From Hyphomicrobium sp. CS1GBMeth3 (GTDB lineage Bacteria > Pseudomonadota > Alphaproteobacteria > Rhizobiales > Hyphomicrobiaceae), in assembly GCF_900117455.1 (NCBI RefSeq), contig NZ_FPHO01000003.1:620001-684000 (forward strand): a stretch of DNA of 64,000 nucleotides, in the 5' to 3' direction. The position numbers and the translations under genes were made by a program. Numbering within the stretch: the first letter of the stretch is position 1; the number at the start of each line of letters is the position of its first letter. This document shows, one piece after another, positions 37,417 through 46,785 of the stretch. The notes under the pieces were generated by a model. That model did not search any database and was not told the DNA's origin. It saw only the letters and a program-made list of their open reading frames with translations.

Positions 37417-39771
37417 GTGACTGCCGAGCCGCTTCGTCTGACCGCCGATGTTTTGCCGCTGGAGCGGCGCGAAGCCCTGTGGCAGGAGCACCTTGCGCGT
37501 CTCTCGCTTCGTCTTCTCACCCCGGCACAGACGAGCGGAACCATCACCGTGACGCCGTCCTCGTCGGGCGCCCGGCTCGGCCTCCTGTCCGGATCACCCC
37601 AGTCTCTGGCATTCGCGGATATCGGACCTGATCGGCCATTTCTCCTGCTGCATTGCCTGCGCGGATGGGGCTCCATCAAATGCCAGAAGCGCGTTCAGCA
37701 GCTCGCTGAGCAGGATTTGTGTGTTTTCGACATGTCGCACGAATGCGGCTTGGAGTGGCGCACGGCCTTCGACGTCGTCATGTTCCAACTCCCGCGCGCG
37801 CCGCTCGCGTCCCGCCTCGGGCGGAGCCGGCTCGATGCACCGTTATCGCTGGGCAGCACCGTTGCCGCGGCAGCGGCGCGTCCCCTGCTGCGAACGCTTG
37901 CAGCGAACATCGAGACCATAGAGCAGGCCGACCTGAGCGCCGGAGAAATCGCCCTCACCGAGCTTGTGGCAAGCGCAATGCTCTCTGAGCTGAAGGCACC
38001 AGACGGGACCATGACCGGCGTGCAGGCCGCTCATTTCCGGCGCATCGCCGCCGCCATCGACCGCCAGCTCGGCATGCCTGACCTTGCCCTTGCCGATGTG
38101 GCACGCGAGGAAGGGATGTCGGCGCGCTATGTGCAGCGCCTGTTCGAGCGGCGCAGCGATTCATTCTCGGAATACGTGCGTCGTCAACGTCTGCAGCGCA
38201 CCCGCGCAGACCTTTCGGACCCCAATCACACCCACGAGAGCGTCGCCACGATCGCCTTGCGGTGGGGTTTTCGCGACCAGGCCCATTTCAGCCGCGCATT
38301 CAGCGCCGAATTTGGCGTGGCGCCGCGTGAGATGCGAAGGAGCATTGGAGGCGAGATCGAGGAGTATGCGCGGCGCGGCAAACCAGCCCTGCGAAAGGCG
38401 AAGGCACTGCCACGCCCGCGCGCAGAGCGTCCTGAGCTGGAGCCGACCCCGCAGGGAAGTGCTCAGCTAAGCACACCTCCTATAAAGAAAGAGCCGTCAC
38501 CCGATCACTATCTACCGGTCAACGCGGATACGGTGCATTGGGGCTTTCTGAGCCGGGCGCTGCCGCCGCAGCTGCGCGTCAACTCGGGAACCATCGTCAC
38601 CATCGAAACGCTGACACAGCACGCCGGCGACGATTACGAGCGCATGGTCTCGGGCGATCCGGGAGCCGAAAGCGTCTACCTCTGGACCAAAGACCACAAG
38701 GCAGTTGACCGGCGCGGCGCCGGCCCGATGAACGCCTCCGTCTTCGGTCGGGGCGCGGGCGAGGGCTTTGGCGTGCACATTTGCACCGGACCGATCTTTA
38801 TCAATGGCGCCGCCCCCGGCGACGTACTCGAAGTCGAGATACTCGACATCCGCCCCCGTCCGTGCGGCAATCCGCTCTATGCCGGCAAAGCGTTTGCCAG
38901 CAACGTATCGGCCTGGTGGGGATATCAGTATCGCGACCTACTCGACGGCGGCACGAAGCGAGAGACGATCACGATCTACGAGATCGATCTCGCTGATCCG
39001 ACGCACGCACGCGCGGTCTATAGCTACGTCTGGACGCCTCAGACCGATCCCTACGGCGTCGTTCACAGAACGATAGATTACCCGGGCGTGCCCGTGGATC
39101 ACCGCACCGTCGAAAAAAGGGACCACGTTCTCACTGGAATCTCGATCCCGGCCCGGCCCCATTTCGGCTTCATCGCCGTCGCCCCAAGCGAATCCGACAT
39201 GGTGGATTCGATACCGCCGGGGAACTTTGGCGGAAACATCGACAACTGGAGGCTCGGCACGGGAGCGAAGCTTTTCCTGCCCGTCGCGGTCGAGGGCGCC
39301 TTGCTGTCCATCGGCGACGGCCACTTCGCGCAATCCGATGGCGAGATCAACGGCACTGGCCTCGAGTGCTCACTAACGGGAGACGTCCGTCTCACGCTTC
39401 ATAAACGGCACGCTTCTACGACGATTCCTTGTCTCCGCGGGCTGGCCGCACCGCTGATCGAGACTGAGAGCCACTGGGTGATCCAGAGCTTCAGCTACCC
39501 GAACTACCTGCGCGAGCTGGGGCTCAACGCCCAGTCGGACGTATACGCGCGCTCGACGGTGGATCTCGCTCTACGCAGCGCCTACCGCCAAGCTCGAAGG
39601 TTCCTCATGGACGCCTACGAGCTTTCCGAGGACGAAGCGTTGAGCCTGATGTCTCTCGCCGTCGATTTCGGCATCACGCAGGTCGCCGACGGCAATCTCG
39701 GCGTGCACGCCACCATCGAAAAGTCGATCTTCGCAGGACGCACGGCAGGCAAACGACCTGCCGCCGGTTGA
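37417..39771 (+). CDS. AraC-type regulator fused to an acetamidase/formamidase domain
   Basis: 784 residues in one uninterrupted frame. Residues 1-195 are an AraC-type sensing domain. About 205-310 are the two AraC helix-turn-helices (LADVAREEGMSARYVQRLFE and ATIALRWGFRDQAHFSRAF). A Pro/Lys-rich linker (315-362) follows. From 364 the formamidase domain begins (DHYLPVNADTVHWG), with LTQHAGDDYERMVSGDPGAE and LAVDFGITQVADGNLGVH, matching the divergent gene along its whole length. It has no signal peptide and is cytoplasmic. The enzyme domain could degrade or sense the amide that controls the neighbouring gene. Confidence 0.88.
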   Translation: MTAEPLRLTADVLPLERREALWQEHLARLSLRLLTPAQTSGTITVTPSSSGARLGLLSGSPQSLAFADIGPDRPFLLLHCLRGWGSIKCQKRVQQLAEQDLCVFDMSHECGLEWRTAFDVVMFQLPRAPLASRLGRSRLDAPLSLGSTVAAAAARPLLRTLAANIETIEQADLSAGEIALTELVASAMLSELKAPDGTMTGVQAAHFRRIAAAIDRQLGMPDLALADVAREEGMSARYVQRLFERRSDSFSEYVRRQRLQRTRADLSDPNHTHESVATIALRWGFRDQAHFSRAFSAEFGVAPREMRRSIGGEIEEYARRGKPALRKAKALPRPRAERPELEPTPQGSAQLSTPPIKKEPSPDHYLPVNADTVHWGFLSRALPPQLRVNSGTIVTIETLTQHAGDDYERMVSGDPGAESVYLWTKDHKAVDRRGAGPMNASVFGRGAGEGFGVHICTGPIFINGAAPGDVLEVEILDIRPRPCGNPLYAGKAFASNVSAWWGYQYRDLLDGGTKRETITIYEIDLADPTHARAVYSYVWTPQTDPYGVVHRTIDYPGVPVDHRTVEKRDHVLTGISIPARPHFGFIAVAPSESDMVDSIPPGNFGGNIDNWRLGTGAKLFLPVAVEGALLSIGDGHFAQSDGEINGTGLECSLTGDVRLTLHKRHASTTIPCLRGLAAPLIETESHWVIQSFSYPNYLRELGLNAQSDVYARSTVDLALRSAYRQARRFLMDAYELSEDEALSLMSLAVDFGITQVADGNLGVHATIEKSIFAGRTAGKRPAAG

Positions 39772-39819
39772 ACGAAGCGCGGCGGAAGTCAATCCGCCGC
39801 GCCACTTTTCAGTTCCCCG

Positions 39820-40932
39820 TCAGCTCAAGTTTCCGACCATGCCCTTGACGAACCAGTTGATGCTGCGGATGCCCTTCTCGTCGAGCACAGAGCCGGCTGC
39901 GACCTTCACCTCATCCTTTTGATCTTTGAGTTCGCCCGCGAACGGATGCAGCGTTCCAGCTTTGATGGCGGCCTCCTTCTCCGCCAACAACGCCTTTACG
40001 TCGTCGGGCAGCGCCGCGTTGTATGGCGACATCTTGACGACGCCCTCAGCAAGCCCGTCCCAACGCACCTCCGATGTCCACGCCTCCCCCAGAACCTTCT
40101 CGGTGGCGCCAACATATTCGCTGCTCCAGTCGAGCGTGAAGGCCGTCAAATGCTTCGTCGGCGCATACTTGCTCATGTCGCTCGCGTACCCGATGCCCCA
40201 CGCGCCGGCCTCTTCAGCGGCCACGACGGTCGACGGCGTATCGGTCATGCCGCACACGACATCGCATCCCTGCGCGATAAGCGCGCTGGCCGCATCCTTT
40301 TCCTTGCCGGGGTCGAACCAGGAGTTGAGAAAGATCGTGCTGCAGGTCGCCGCCGGATTGACGCTTTGCGCACCAAGCAACAGCGCATTTGCCGGCCCGA
40401 CGATGTCAGGGATCGGAAATCCACCCACGAACCCGATTTTGCCGGTCTTGGAGACCTTACCGGCCGCAACACCCGCCAGATACGTTCCTTCATAATACTT
40501 GGCCTCGAAGGTTCCGAGGTTCGACAGGTGCACAATGCCCGAGCAATGCTCGAACTTGACATTGGGGAACTGCTTGGCCGCCTTTTGGAGCGGCGTCCCA
40601 TGCGAGAAGCTTGTGCCAAAAATCAGGCCGCATCCGTTGGCAGCCATGTCGCGGAAGGTTCGTTCGGCATCCTGCGGCTGAGAGACGTTCTCGATCACCG
40701 TGACCGCGACCTTGTCGCCGAACTTCGCCTTAATGGCCTCCACGCCGAGATTATGCTGCCTTGTCCATCCGACGTCGGCGATCGGAGAGACGTAAGCGAC
40801 GCCAATCTTGAGCACGTCATTGGCATAGGCCGCCCGACCCCAGGGCGCGACGACGAGTCCCGCACCGGCGGCAGCCGCGCCTTTCAGAACCTGCCGGCGC
40901 GTCGCCGCGGTGATCAACTTCCCTTCGTGCAT
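39820..40932 (-). CDS. BMP-family ABC transporter substrate-binding protein (Tat-exported)
   Basis: 370 residues from ATG 40932 (GGGGATTGTC ahead). Tat signal TRRQVLKGAAAAGAG, then the Bmp/PnrA domain: LKIGVAYVSPIADVGWTRQHNLG, FRDMAANGCGLIFGTSFSHG and KIGFVGGFPIPDI. This family binds purine nucleosides, or bases such as urate and xanthine. A second, paralogous binding protein is in the transporter operon at 52322. It is divergent from the split Rieske oxygenase genes, so it may deliver that system's substrate. Confidence 0.88.
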   Translation of the reverse strand: MHEGKLITAATRRQVLKGAAAAGAGLVVAPWGRAAYANDVLKIGVAYVSPIADVGWTRQHNLGVEAIKAKFGDKVAVTVIENVSQPQDAERTFRDMAANGCGLIFGTSFSHGTPLQKAAKQFPNVKFEHCSGIVHLSNLGTFEAKYYEGTYLAGVAAGKVSKTGKIGFVGGFPIPDIVGPANALLLGAQSVNPAATCSTIFLNSWFDPGKEKDAASALIAQGCDVVCGMTDTPSTVVAAEEAGAWGIGYASDMSKYAPTKHLTAFTLDWSSEYVGATEKVLGEAWTSEVRWDGLAEGVVKMSPYNAALPDDVKALLAEKEAAIKAGTLHPFAGELKDQKDEVKVAAGSVLDEKGIRSINWFVKGMVGNLS

Positions 40933-41030
40933 GACAATCCCCATTCCAACACCGGCGGAACAAGCATACTCGCCAACACGGCGGACACCCGCGATGGCGA
41001 GGCCAGCGATGCGAACGCGCGGCGCCGGAT

Positions 41031-41046
41031 TTGACCGATCGTTCCA
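41031..41046. promoter_or_regulatory. RutR-like palindrome between the binding protein and the oxygenase genes
   Basis: TTGACCGATCGTTCCA matches its own complement at 12 of 16 positions and shares TTGACCGATCGTTC with the site at 46933. RutR, the family of the regulator at 48004, binds TTGACCAnnTGGTCAA. Confidence 0.45.
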
Positions 41047-41217
41047 ATTCACTGACCCAGCGGAGGGTGGATAATGAAAGTGAGCAAAATGTCAGGCAAC
41101 GCTTTGTTTTGGGCAAACAGCACAGAATTCGCGCACATGAAGAGGCGCATAGGGACTTGCGAGCAACAAACGACACTATACAATTTCGCCGATCACCAAT
41201 CGCGAGGCCCGAAGACG

Positions 41218-42055
41218 ATGCCCCGATCACCCGAACCGGTGTTGCTTGACGACTGGCACGTCGTTGCCGATCGATCCTGGCTGAGAGAAGCGCAGCAACA
41301 CCGCACCAAACTTTTTGGAGTCGATTTGACCGTTCGGTCAAATTCATCCGGCGCCGCCGAGATCAGCCGAACAGATGGCGGCGCAAGGGTTCATTCCAAA
41401 GAGCGCTACGGCCTGATCTGGGCCTGTCTCGGAACACCCAACACGGATATTCTGCACATTCCGGAGGCAATCGAGGAAGACCGCCACGTGATCACCGGCG
41501 GGGCCATGGCCGTCAACGTCTCAGGCCTGCGCGCGGTTGAGAATTTTCTCGATCTCGGTCACCTGCCGTTCGTCCATACCGGCATCCTTGGTGAGGAGCC
41601 GCACACAGAGGTCATGCCCTACGACGTTGACCTTCTGGACGACGGCCTGATCGCAACGAACGTCAAACTTTTCCAGCCTATCGCTTCTCCGAATGCGTCG
41701 GGCGGCATCATGACTGACTACGTCTATCGCGTTTTCCGGCCCTATACGGTCGCACTCTACAAGACCAACGGCGCGCATGGATTTTATCGCCCTGTTCGTC
41801 CAGCCGGTCGACGAGGAGCACTGCATTGCGCATCCCCTGCTCTGCTATCTGAAGAAAGGAATTGAAGCGAGCACCGTGCGTTGGTTCATGCAGCTCATCT
41901 TCGCTCAGGACAAACCGATCCTGGAGAACCACATCCCGAAGCGTCTTCCTCTGAATCCCCGCGCGGAGACGCCGATCCAGGCAGACAAGTCATCCATCGC
42001 CTACCGGCGCTGGCTCACGGACAAGGACGTCACCTACGGCGCCATTCCGTGCTGA
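41218..42055 (+). pseudogene. NdmC-like Rieske oxygenase catalytic subunit, frameshifted
   Basis: The start of the product, from ATG 41218 (DDWHVVADRSWL, then AVENFLDLGHLPFVHTGILG with His115 and His120 as iron ligands), lies in one frame. The rest (FIALFVQPVDEEH.. IFAQDKPILENHIPKRLPL.. ITYRRW-like end) lies in the +1 frame from 41777 to 42055. The break is at about 41770-41777. Compared with the intact paralogue next to it, the loop is 11 nt shorter, as expected for a deletion. Without a slip the product ends at 41865 and lacks the third iron ligand. There is no Rieske motif in either part. Sequencing error is possible. Confidence 0.75.
41324..41343. promoter_or_regulatory. Perfect RutR-like palindrome inside the frameshifted gene
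   Basis: ATTTGACCGTTCGGTCAAAT has two perfect 9-base arms around TT. It fits the RutR half-site TTGACC/GGTCAA better than any other sequence in the window, but it sits about 110 bases inside a coding frame. Confidence 0.5.
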
Positions 42056-42085
42056 GACCAGCCCGTCCGACAGAAGAGGACAGCC

Positions 42086-42946
42086 ATGACCAATTTCCCA
42101 GCATTGTCGCCCGCCGAACGTGACGAATGGCAGGTTGTCGGAGCATTCGATGAGCTTCCGATCGGGGGAACAAGCCGCACGCGTCTCTTTGGACGGCCGA
42201 TTTCAGTCGCGAGACAGCATGACGGCGTTCGGGTCGAAACCGCCGACGGCGAGCCTCTACCCGCCATTCTGCGCTACGGCTACGTTTGGACGAGCCTTGG
42301 CGAGCCGAAACGGGATCTGTTTCCGCTTCCCGAGTATGCCGAGTCGGACCGGAGAAATCTGAATGCTGCCACCATCGGAGTGAACGTCTCCGCGCCGCGC
42401 GCGATCGAGAACTTCCTGGATATGGCGCATTTTCCCTATGTCCACACCGGCATCCTCGGCGAGGAGCCACACACGGAGGTCAAGGACTACGACGTCGACT
42501 TGTCGCTCGAACGAGATGAGGTGCTGGCAACCGGCTGCCTCTTCTACCAGCCCATGGCCGCAGCGAGCGCCGAGGGCGGGCTCGACGTCGAGTACATCTA
42601 CCGGGTGCCCCATCCGTTCTGCTCGGTTCTCTACAAATCGAGCCCCAGCGCACCGGAGCGCAAGGACGTGATCGCCCTCTTCCTGCAGCCCCTCGACGAG
42701 GAGCACGTCCGCGCCAACATGTTGCTGTCGCTGATCGACGACGAAAGCTCCGATGCCAGGCTGAGAAATTTCCAGCAGACGATCTTCGCCCAGGACAAGC
42801 CGATCCTGGAGAACCAGATCCCGAAATGCCTCCCCTTGGATCCACGCGCCGAAACACCGATCCGCGCCGACAAATCGGCAATCACCTATCGCCGCTGGCT
42901 GCAGGCGAAGGGCATCACCTACGGCACGATACCGGCCAGAATCTGA
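42086..42946 (+). CDS. NdmC-like Rieske-less oxygenase catalytic subunit
   Basis: 286 residues, intact. The catalytic domain of a Rieske non-heme iron oxygenase without its [2Fe-2S] domain: iron ligands H115 and H120 in AIENFLDMAHFPYVHTG, the bridging Asp112, and an Asp in FAQDKPILENQIPKCLPLDP as the likely third ligand. There is no CxH..CxxH motif in the N-terminal 100 residues. NdmC of caffeine-degrading Pseudomonas putida has the same size and the same lack of a Rieske domain and borrows electrons from NdmD. The NdmD-like gene follows 22 bases later. The substrate is probably a modified purine. Confidence 0.75.
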   Translation: MTNFPALSPAERDEWQVVGAFDELPIGGTSRTRLFGRPISVARQHDGVRVETADGEPLPAILRYGYVWTSLGEPKRDLFPLPEYAESDRRNLNAATIGVNVSAPRAIENFLDMAHFPYVHTGILGEEPHTEVKDYDVDLSLERDEVLATGCLFYQPMAAASAEGGLDVEYIYRVPHPFCSVLYKSSPSAPERKDVIALFLQPLDEEHVRANMLLSLIDDESSDARLRNFQQTIFAQDKPILENQIPKCLPLDPRAETPIRADKSAITYRRWLQAKGITYGTIPARI

Positions 42947-42968
42947 GACTTTGAGGATCGCAAATACG

Positions 42969-44741
42969 ATGACGGCACAGGACTTGAAGTCGCTCTGGTT
43001 TCCCGTTGCGGCAAGCTCCGACCTACCCGCCCACCACGTCTACCAGGGTCAGCTCCTGGGACAGGAGTTCGCGGTCTGGCGCGCCGACGACGGCAGCGTC
43101 AATGTCTGGGAGAACCGATGCCTGCATCGCGGCGTCCGCCTGTCGATCGGCCTCAACCTCGGCACGGAGCTCAAGTGCCAGTATCACGGTTGGCGTTATG
43201 CGTCTGGCACGGCGAGCTGCCTCTATATTCCCGCCCACCCGGCCAATGCGCCAGCAAGAACCATCCGGAACCGAGTCTATCCCGCGGCCGAACGCTTCGG
43301 GCTGGTCTGGTCGAGCCTCGATCCCGAGTCCGACGCCCCGCCATTGCCGGACGCCGATGAAACCAAAACATTGGCGCTGCGCGCCATGCCCATCAACGCA
43401 CCGGCTCCCCTGGTCATCGAGGCTCTCGAGAAATACACCTTTCTCCCGACTGGCGCGTCTGACGACACTCCTAGCACCGCAGAAGCATCCCGTGCCGGAG
43501 ACTTGGCCATAAAGATCACATGCGAGGCTGGTCCCCATGCCACCACCGCGCTGTTCTTCGTTCAGCCCACATCGGCGACCACGTCGACGATCCGCGGCTT
43601 GCTACTCGAACAAGTCGATACGGCCGCGAGGATCGAAACTCTCCGGCGGCACAACTGCGCCTTGGAGGCACTGCGACAGCTCGTAGAGCAGCAGGCCGCC
43701 ACAACGGACCTGTCGGCCAGCGCGATAACAGAAGCGGAAATTCCTCTCTCGCCGCAGGTGACGACGATACCTGGCGCCGAGCGGGCAGCGCACGGCGAGG
43801 TCATTCGCGTCCGTCTCGACCGCAAATGGCAGGTCGCAGAGGATGTCGTCGCACTCCGCCTCGTGCCCGTTGAAGGCGCCTTGCCATCCGCCTTTCCCGG
43901 CAGCCATATCGACGTGCATCTGCCGAACGGCCTCGTGCGCCAGTATTCGCTCGTGAACGCCCCATCGGACCACGACGCTTACATCATTGGCGTCAAACGC
44001 GAGCCCCAGTCCGCAGGCGGCTCCTCCACCGTGCACGACGTCGTACGCGAGGGCGACGTGCTCGCCGTCAGTCCCCCGCGCGACAACTTCCCGCCCGCGC
44101 GCCGCGCAGACGAGCACATCCTGATCGCCGGCGGCATAGGCATGACGCCGCTGTTGGCCATGGCGAAGGCTCTGAGCACCCAACGGCGCCGGTTTCGGCT
44201 GCACGTCTTTGCACGCACCGATGCCCACGTTCCGTTCGCGAGCGATCTCGCGGCCCTGGCGGAGAACGTTGAACAGCACATCGGCCTCGACGCTGCAGCG
44301 ACAGCCGCCCGCATCACGGAGTTGCTCGGAACCCGTACGGGAGACGCGCACGTCTATATCTGCGGCCCTGCTCCAATGCTGAGAGCCGCGCGGGATATTG
44401 CCGAAGCTGCCGGCTGGCCCGATAACGCCGTCCACTTCGAGTACTTTGCCAACGACCAGGCGACGAACGACAGCTCGACCTTCGATGTCGCGCTTGCCCG
44501 CTCGGCAATTACGGTCGCCATCCCGGCTGGCAGAACCATAACCGACGTCCTGCGCGAGCACGGCGTCAGCATTCCGACATCCTGCGAGCAGGGAGCTTGC
44601 GGCACCTGCCTCACGACCGTTCTCGAAGGCGAGCCGGACCATCAGGACGTCTATCTGTCGAAGGCGGAGCGGGCCAGCAACACCTGCATGACGCCCTGCA
44701 TCTCGCGCTCGAAATCCCCTCGCCTCGTTCTGGACCTGTGA
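42969..44741 (+). CDS. NdmD-like Rieske-reductase fusion
   Basis: 590 residues; ATG 42969 is chosen. Domains in order: a Rieske [2Fe-2S] domain with C51-x-H53 and C70-x2-H73 (ENRCLHRGVRL, KCQYHGWRY); a degenerate oxygenase-like linker to about 265; a ferredoxin reductase with flavin motif RQYSLVN (324-330) and nucleotide motif GGIGMTP (388-394); and a plant-type [2Fe-2S] ferredoxin with Cys at 539, 544, 547 and 577 (CEQGACGTC, TCMTPC). This Rieske plus FNR plus ferredoxin order is that of NdmD (about 588 residues). It would carry electrons from NADH to the separate catalytic subunits. Confidence 0.85.
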   Translation: MTAQDLKSLWFPVAASSDLPAHHVYQGQLLGQEFAVWRADDGSVNVWENRCLHRGVRLSIGLNLGTELKCQYHGWRYASGTASCLYIPAHPANAPARTIRNRVYPAAERFGLVWSSLDPESDAPPLPDADETKTLALRAMPINAPAPLVIEALEKYTFLPTGASDDTPSTAEASRAGDLAIKITCEAGPHATTALFFVQPTSATTSTIRGLLLEQVDTAARIETLRRHNCALEALRQLVEQQAATTDLSASAITEAEIPLSPQVTTIPGAERAAHGEVIRVRLDRKWQVAEDVVALRLVPVEGALPSAFPGSHIDVHLPNGLVRQYSLVNAPSDHDAYIIGVKREPQSAGGSSTVHDVVREGDVLAVSPPRDNFPPARRADEHILIAGGIGMTPLLAMAKALSTQRRRFRLHVFARTDAHVPFASDLAALAENVEQHIGLDAAATAARITELLGTRTGDAHVYICGPAPMLRAARDIAEAAGWPDNAVHFEYFANDQATNDSSTFDVALARSAITVAIPAGRTITDVLREHGVSIPTSCEQGACGTCLTTVLEGEPDHQDVYLSKAERASNTCMTPCISRSKSPRLVLDL

Positions 44742-44752
44742 AATCCCAAAAC

Positions 44753-45394
44753 ATGCTGACGATATACGACTACGAGCTTTCTGCCGAATGTTACGCTGTG
44801 CGCCTCTACCTCGCGATTCTCGGGGTCGAGCACACGATCAAACCCATCGATGCTTATCCGGGCCGCGAGCACGAGCGCCCGCCGTTTCGCACTAAAAGCC
44901 CGTTCGCGCGCTTGCCCGTGCTGGAGACCGTCACTCTGACGCTGTGGGATTGGCGCGGGATCCTCATCTACCTCGCAGCGGCACACGACCGAGTCGGCTC
45001 CTGGTATCCGACGCAAGATGCTGCGCGCCTTGGACGCGTGTCACAGTGGATGAGCATCGCCCAGGATTTACAGGGAACGGCAGGACTCGCCCGCCTGCAC
45101 GACTCGATGTTCGTCGACGCCGATATCGAGAAGTGCCGGGCCCTCGCGCACGATCTGTTGCGCCGGATTGACGAGCACCTGTGGTTCCAGGAGCAGACAG
45201 GCGAAAGCTGGCTCGTCGACGGAAAGCATCCATCGCTGGCCGACCTCGCACTCTTTCCCCATGTTATGTTGTCCGAAGAGGGTGGTGTCGACCGGCGCGA
45301 CTATCCGGCCATCCGGCGATGGTGCGACCGCTTCAAGCGTACACCGGGCTTCATTGGTATGTCGGGCATTTTCCCGGCGGCACACGGACACTAA
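44753..45394 (+). CDS. NdmE-like glutathione S-transferase family protein
   Basis: 213 residues. The N-terminal thioredoxin-like domain is TIYDYELSAECYAVRLYLAILGVEH, and the all-helical C-terminal domain has PSLADLALFPHVMLSEEGGVD. NdmE, a GST-like protein, is needed structurally for the NdmC/NdmD complex in Pseudomonas putida. ATG 44753 is used; a GTG at 44738 overlaps the NdmD-like stop. It is co-transcribed with the genes before and after it. Confidence 0.78.
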   Translation: MLTIYDYELSAECYAVRLYLAILGVEHTIKPIDAYPGREHERPPFRTKSPFARLPVLETVTLTLWDWRGILIYLAAAHDRVGSWYPTQDAARLGRVSQWMSIAQDLQGTAGLARLHDSMFVDADIEKCRALAHDLLRRIDEHLWFQEQTGESWLVDGKHPSLADLALFPHVMLSEEGGVDRRDYPAIRRWCDRFKRTPGFIGMSGIFPAAHGH

Positions 45395-45426
45395 CGTTAA
45401 GCCGCCACCGACCGCGGGACATCAAC

Positions 45427-46785
45427 ATGCCGACCTTGCTGGTGAAGAACGCCGACGTTCTCGTGACGATGGACGACGGCCGACGGGAACTCAAGGGAGG
45501 CGCACTCTTCGCGCGCGACGGCGTGATCGAAGAAATCGGCCTAACGGCGGACCTGCCGCAGACGGCCGATGTCGTGCTCGATATGACGGGACACGTCGTC
45601 GTCCCCGGCTTCGTGAATACGCACCATCACCTCTACCAAAACCTAACGCGAACCGTGCCAGCGGCACAGGACGCGCTTCTGTTCGATTGGCTGAAGACGC
45701 TCTATCCGATCTGGGCGCGTATGGGCCCGGAGCACATTCGCGTATCCGCCATGCTCGGACTTGCCGAGCTTGCCGAGACGGGCTGCACGACAAGCTCCGA
45801 CCATCTCTATCTATTTCCCAATGGCGCACGCCTGGACGACGAAATCGAGGCGGCGGTCGAGGTCGGTATTAGGTTTCACGCCACCCGCGGCGCGATGAGC
45901 ATCGGCGAATCCAAGGGCGGCCTGCCGCCCGACAGCCTCGTTGAATCGGAAGATGCGATCCTCGCCGATTGCCAGCGGGTCATCGAGACCTTCCACGATT
46001 GCAATCCGTTTGCGATGATCCGCGTCGGAGTGGCGCCCTGCTCACCCTTTTCAGTAAGCCGGGAGCTGATGCGCGATGCAGCTATCCTTGCGCGCCAGTA
46101 CGGCGTAAGGCTCCATACGCACCTCGCCGAGAACGCCGAGGATGTCGCCTACTCGCTCGAGATGTTCGGCGTTCGACCCGGTCGCTATGCCGAGGAACTC
46201 GGATGGTGCGGGCCGGACGTCTGGCACGCTCATTGTGTCGAGCTTGATGGCTCCGAAATCGATCTTTTCGCCCGTAGCCGAACGGGAGTTTCCCACTGCC
46301 CGTGCTCGAACATGCGCCTTGGAAGCGGCATAGCCCCGATCCGCGAGATGCTTCAGGCAGGCGTGTCTGTCGGGCTCGGGGTCGACGGATCTGCCTCGAA
46401 TGACTCGGGCCATATGTTGAACGAAGCACGCCAGGCGCTGCTCCTGCAGCGTGTTGCCAAAGGCGGAGCAGCGTTGTCCGCCCGTCAAGCCCTCGAGATA
46501 GCGACACGGGGCGGCGCTCGGGTGCTGGGGCGCTCTGATATCGGCCATCTAGCGCTAGGCATGGCCGCGGATCTGGCAGCCTTCGACATGCGAGCCATCG
46601 AATTTGCCGGCGCCCAATGGGACCCCGTGGCGGCGCTTGTGCTTTGCGGACCGGTGAGAGCAACAGCCACCATTGTGGGCGGCAGACTTATATCCGCTGA
46701 CGGACGATGCGTGACAATTCCTCGGCAGACTGTTCTGTCCCAACACGAATTGCTCACACGCCGGCTTATTAATGCCGAACGATAG
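45427..46785 (+). CDS. 8-oxoguanine deaminase
   Basis: 452-residue amidohydrolase. The metal site is GFVNTHHHLYQNLTR, then RLHTHLAENAED (His), WHAHCVELDG (His) and GLGVDGSASNDSG (Asp). HHHLYQNLTRT and NEARQALLLQR are diagnostic of 8-oxoguanine/isocytosine deaminases. It converts 8-oxoguanine to urate, feeding the PuuD pathway. It starts 32 bases after the NdmE-like gene, which ties the oxygenase set to guanine-type bases. Confidence 0.88.
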   Translation: MPTLLVKNADVLVTMDDGRRELKGGALFARDGVIEEIGLTADLPQTADVVLDMTGHVVVPGFVNTHHHLYQNLTRTVPAAQDALLFDWLKTLYPIWARMGPEHIRVSAMLGLAELAETGCTTSSDHLYLFPNGARLDDEIEAAVEVGIRFHATRGAMSIGESKGGLPPDSLVESEDAILADCQRVIETFHDCNPFAMIRVGVAPCSPFSVSRELMRDAAILARQYGVRLHTHLAENAEDVAYSLEMFGVRPGRYAEELGWCGPDVWHAHCVELDGSEIDLFARSRTGVSHCPCSNMRLGSGIAPIREMLQAGVSVGLGVDGSASNDSGHMLNEARQALLLQRVAKGGAALSARQALEIATRGGARVLGRSDIGHLALGMAADLAAFDMRAIEFAGAQWDPVAALVLCGPVRATATIVGGRLISADGRCVTIPRQTVLSQHELLTRRLINAER

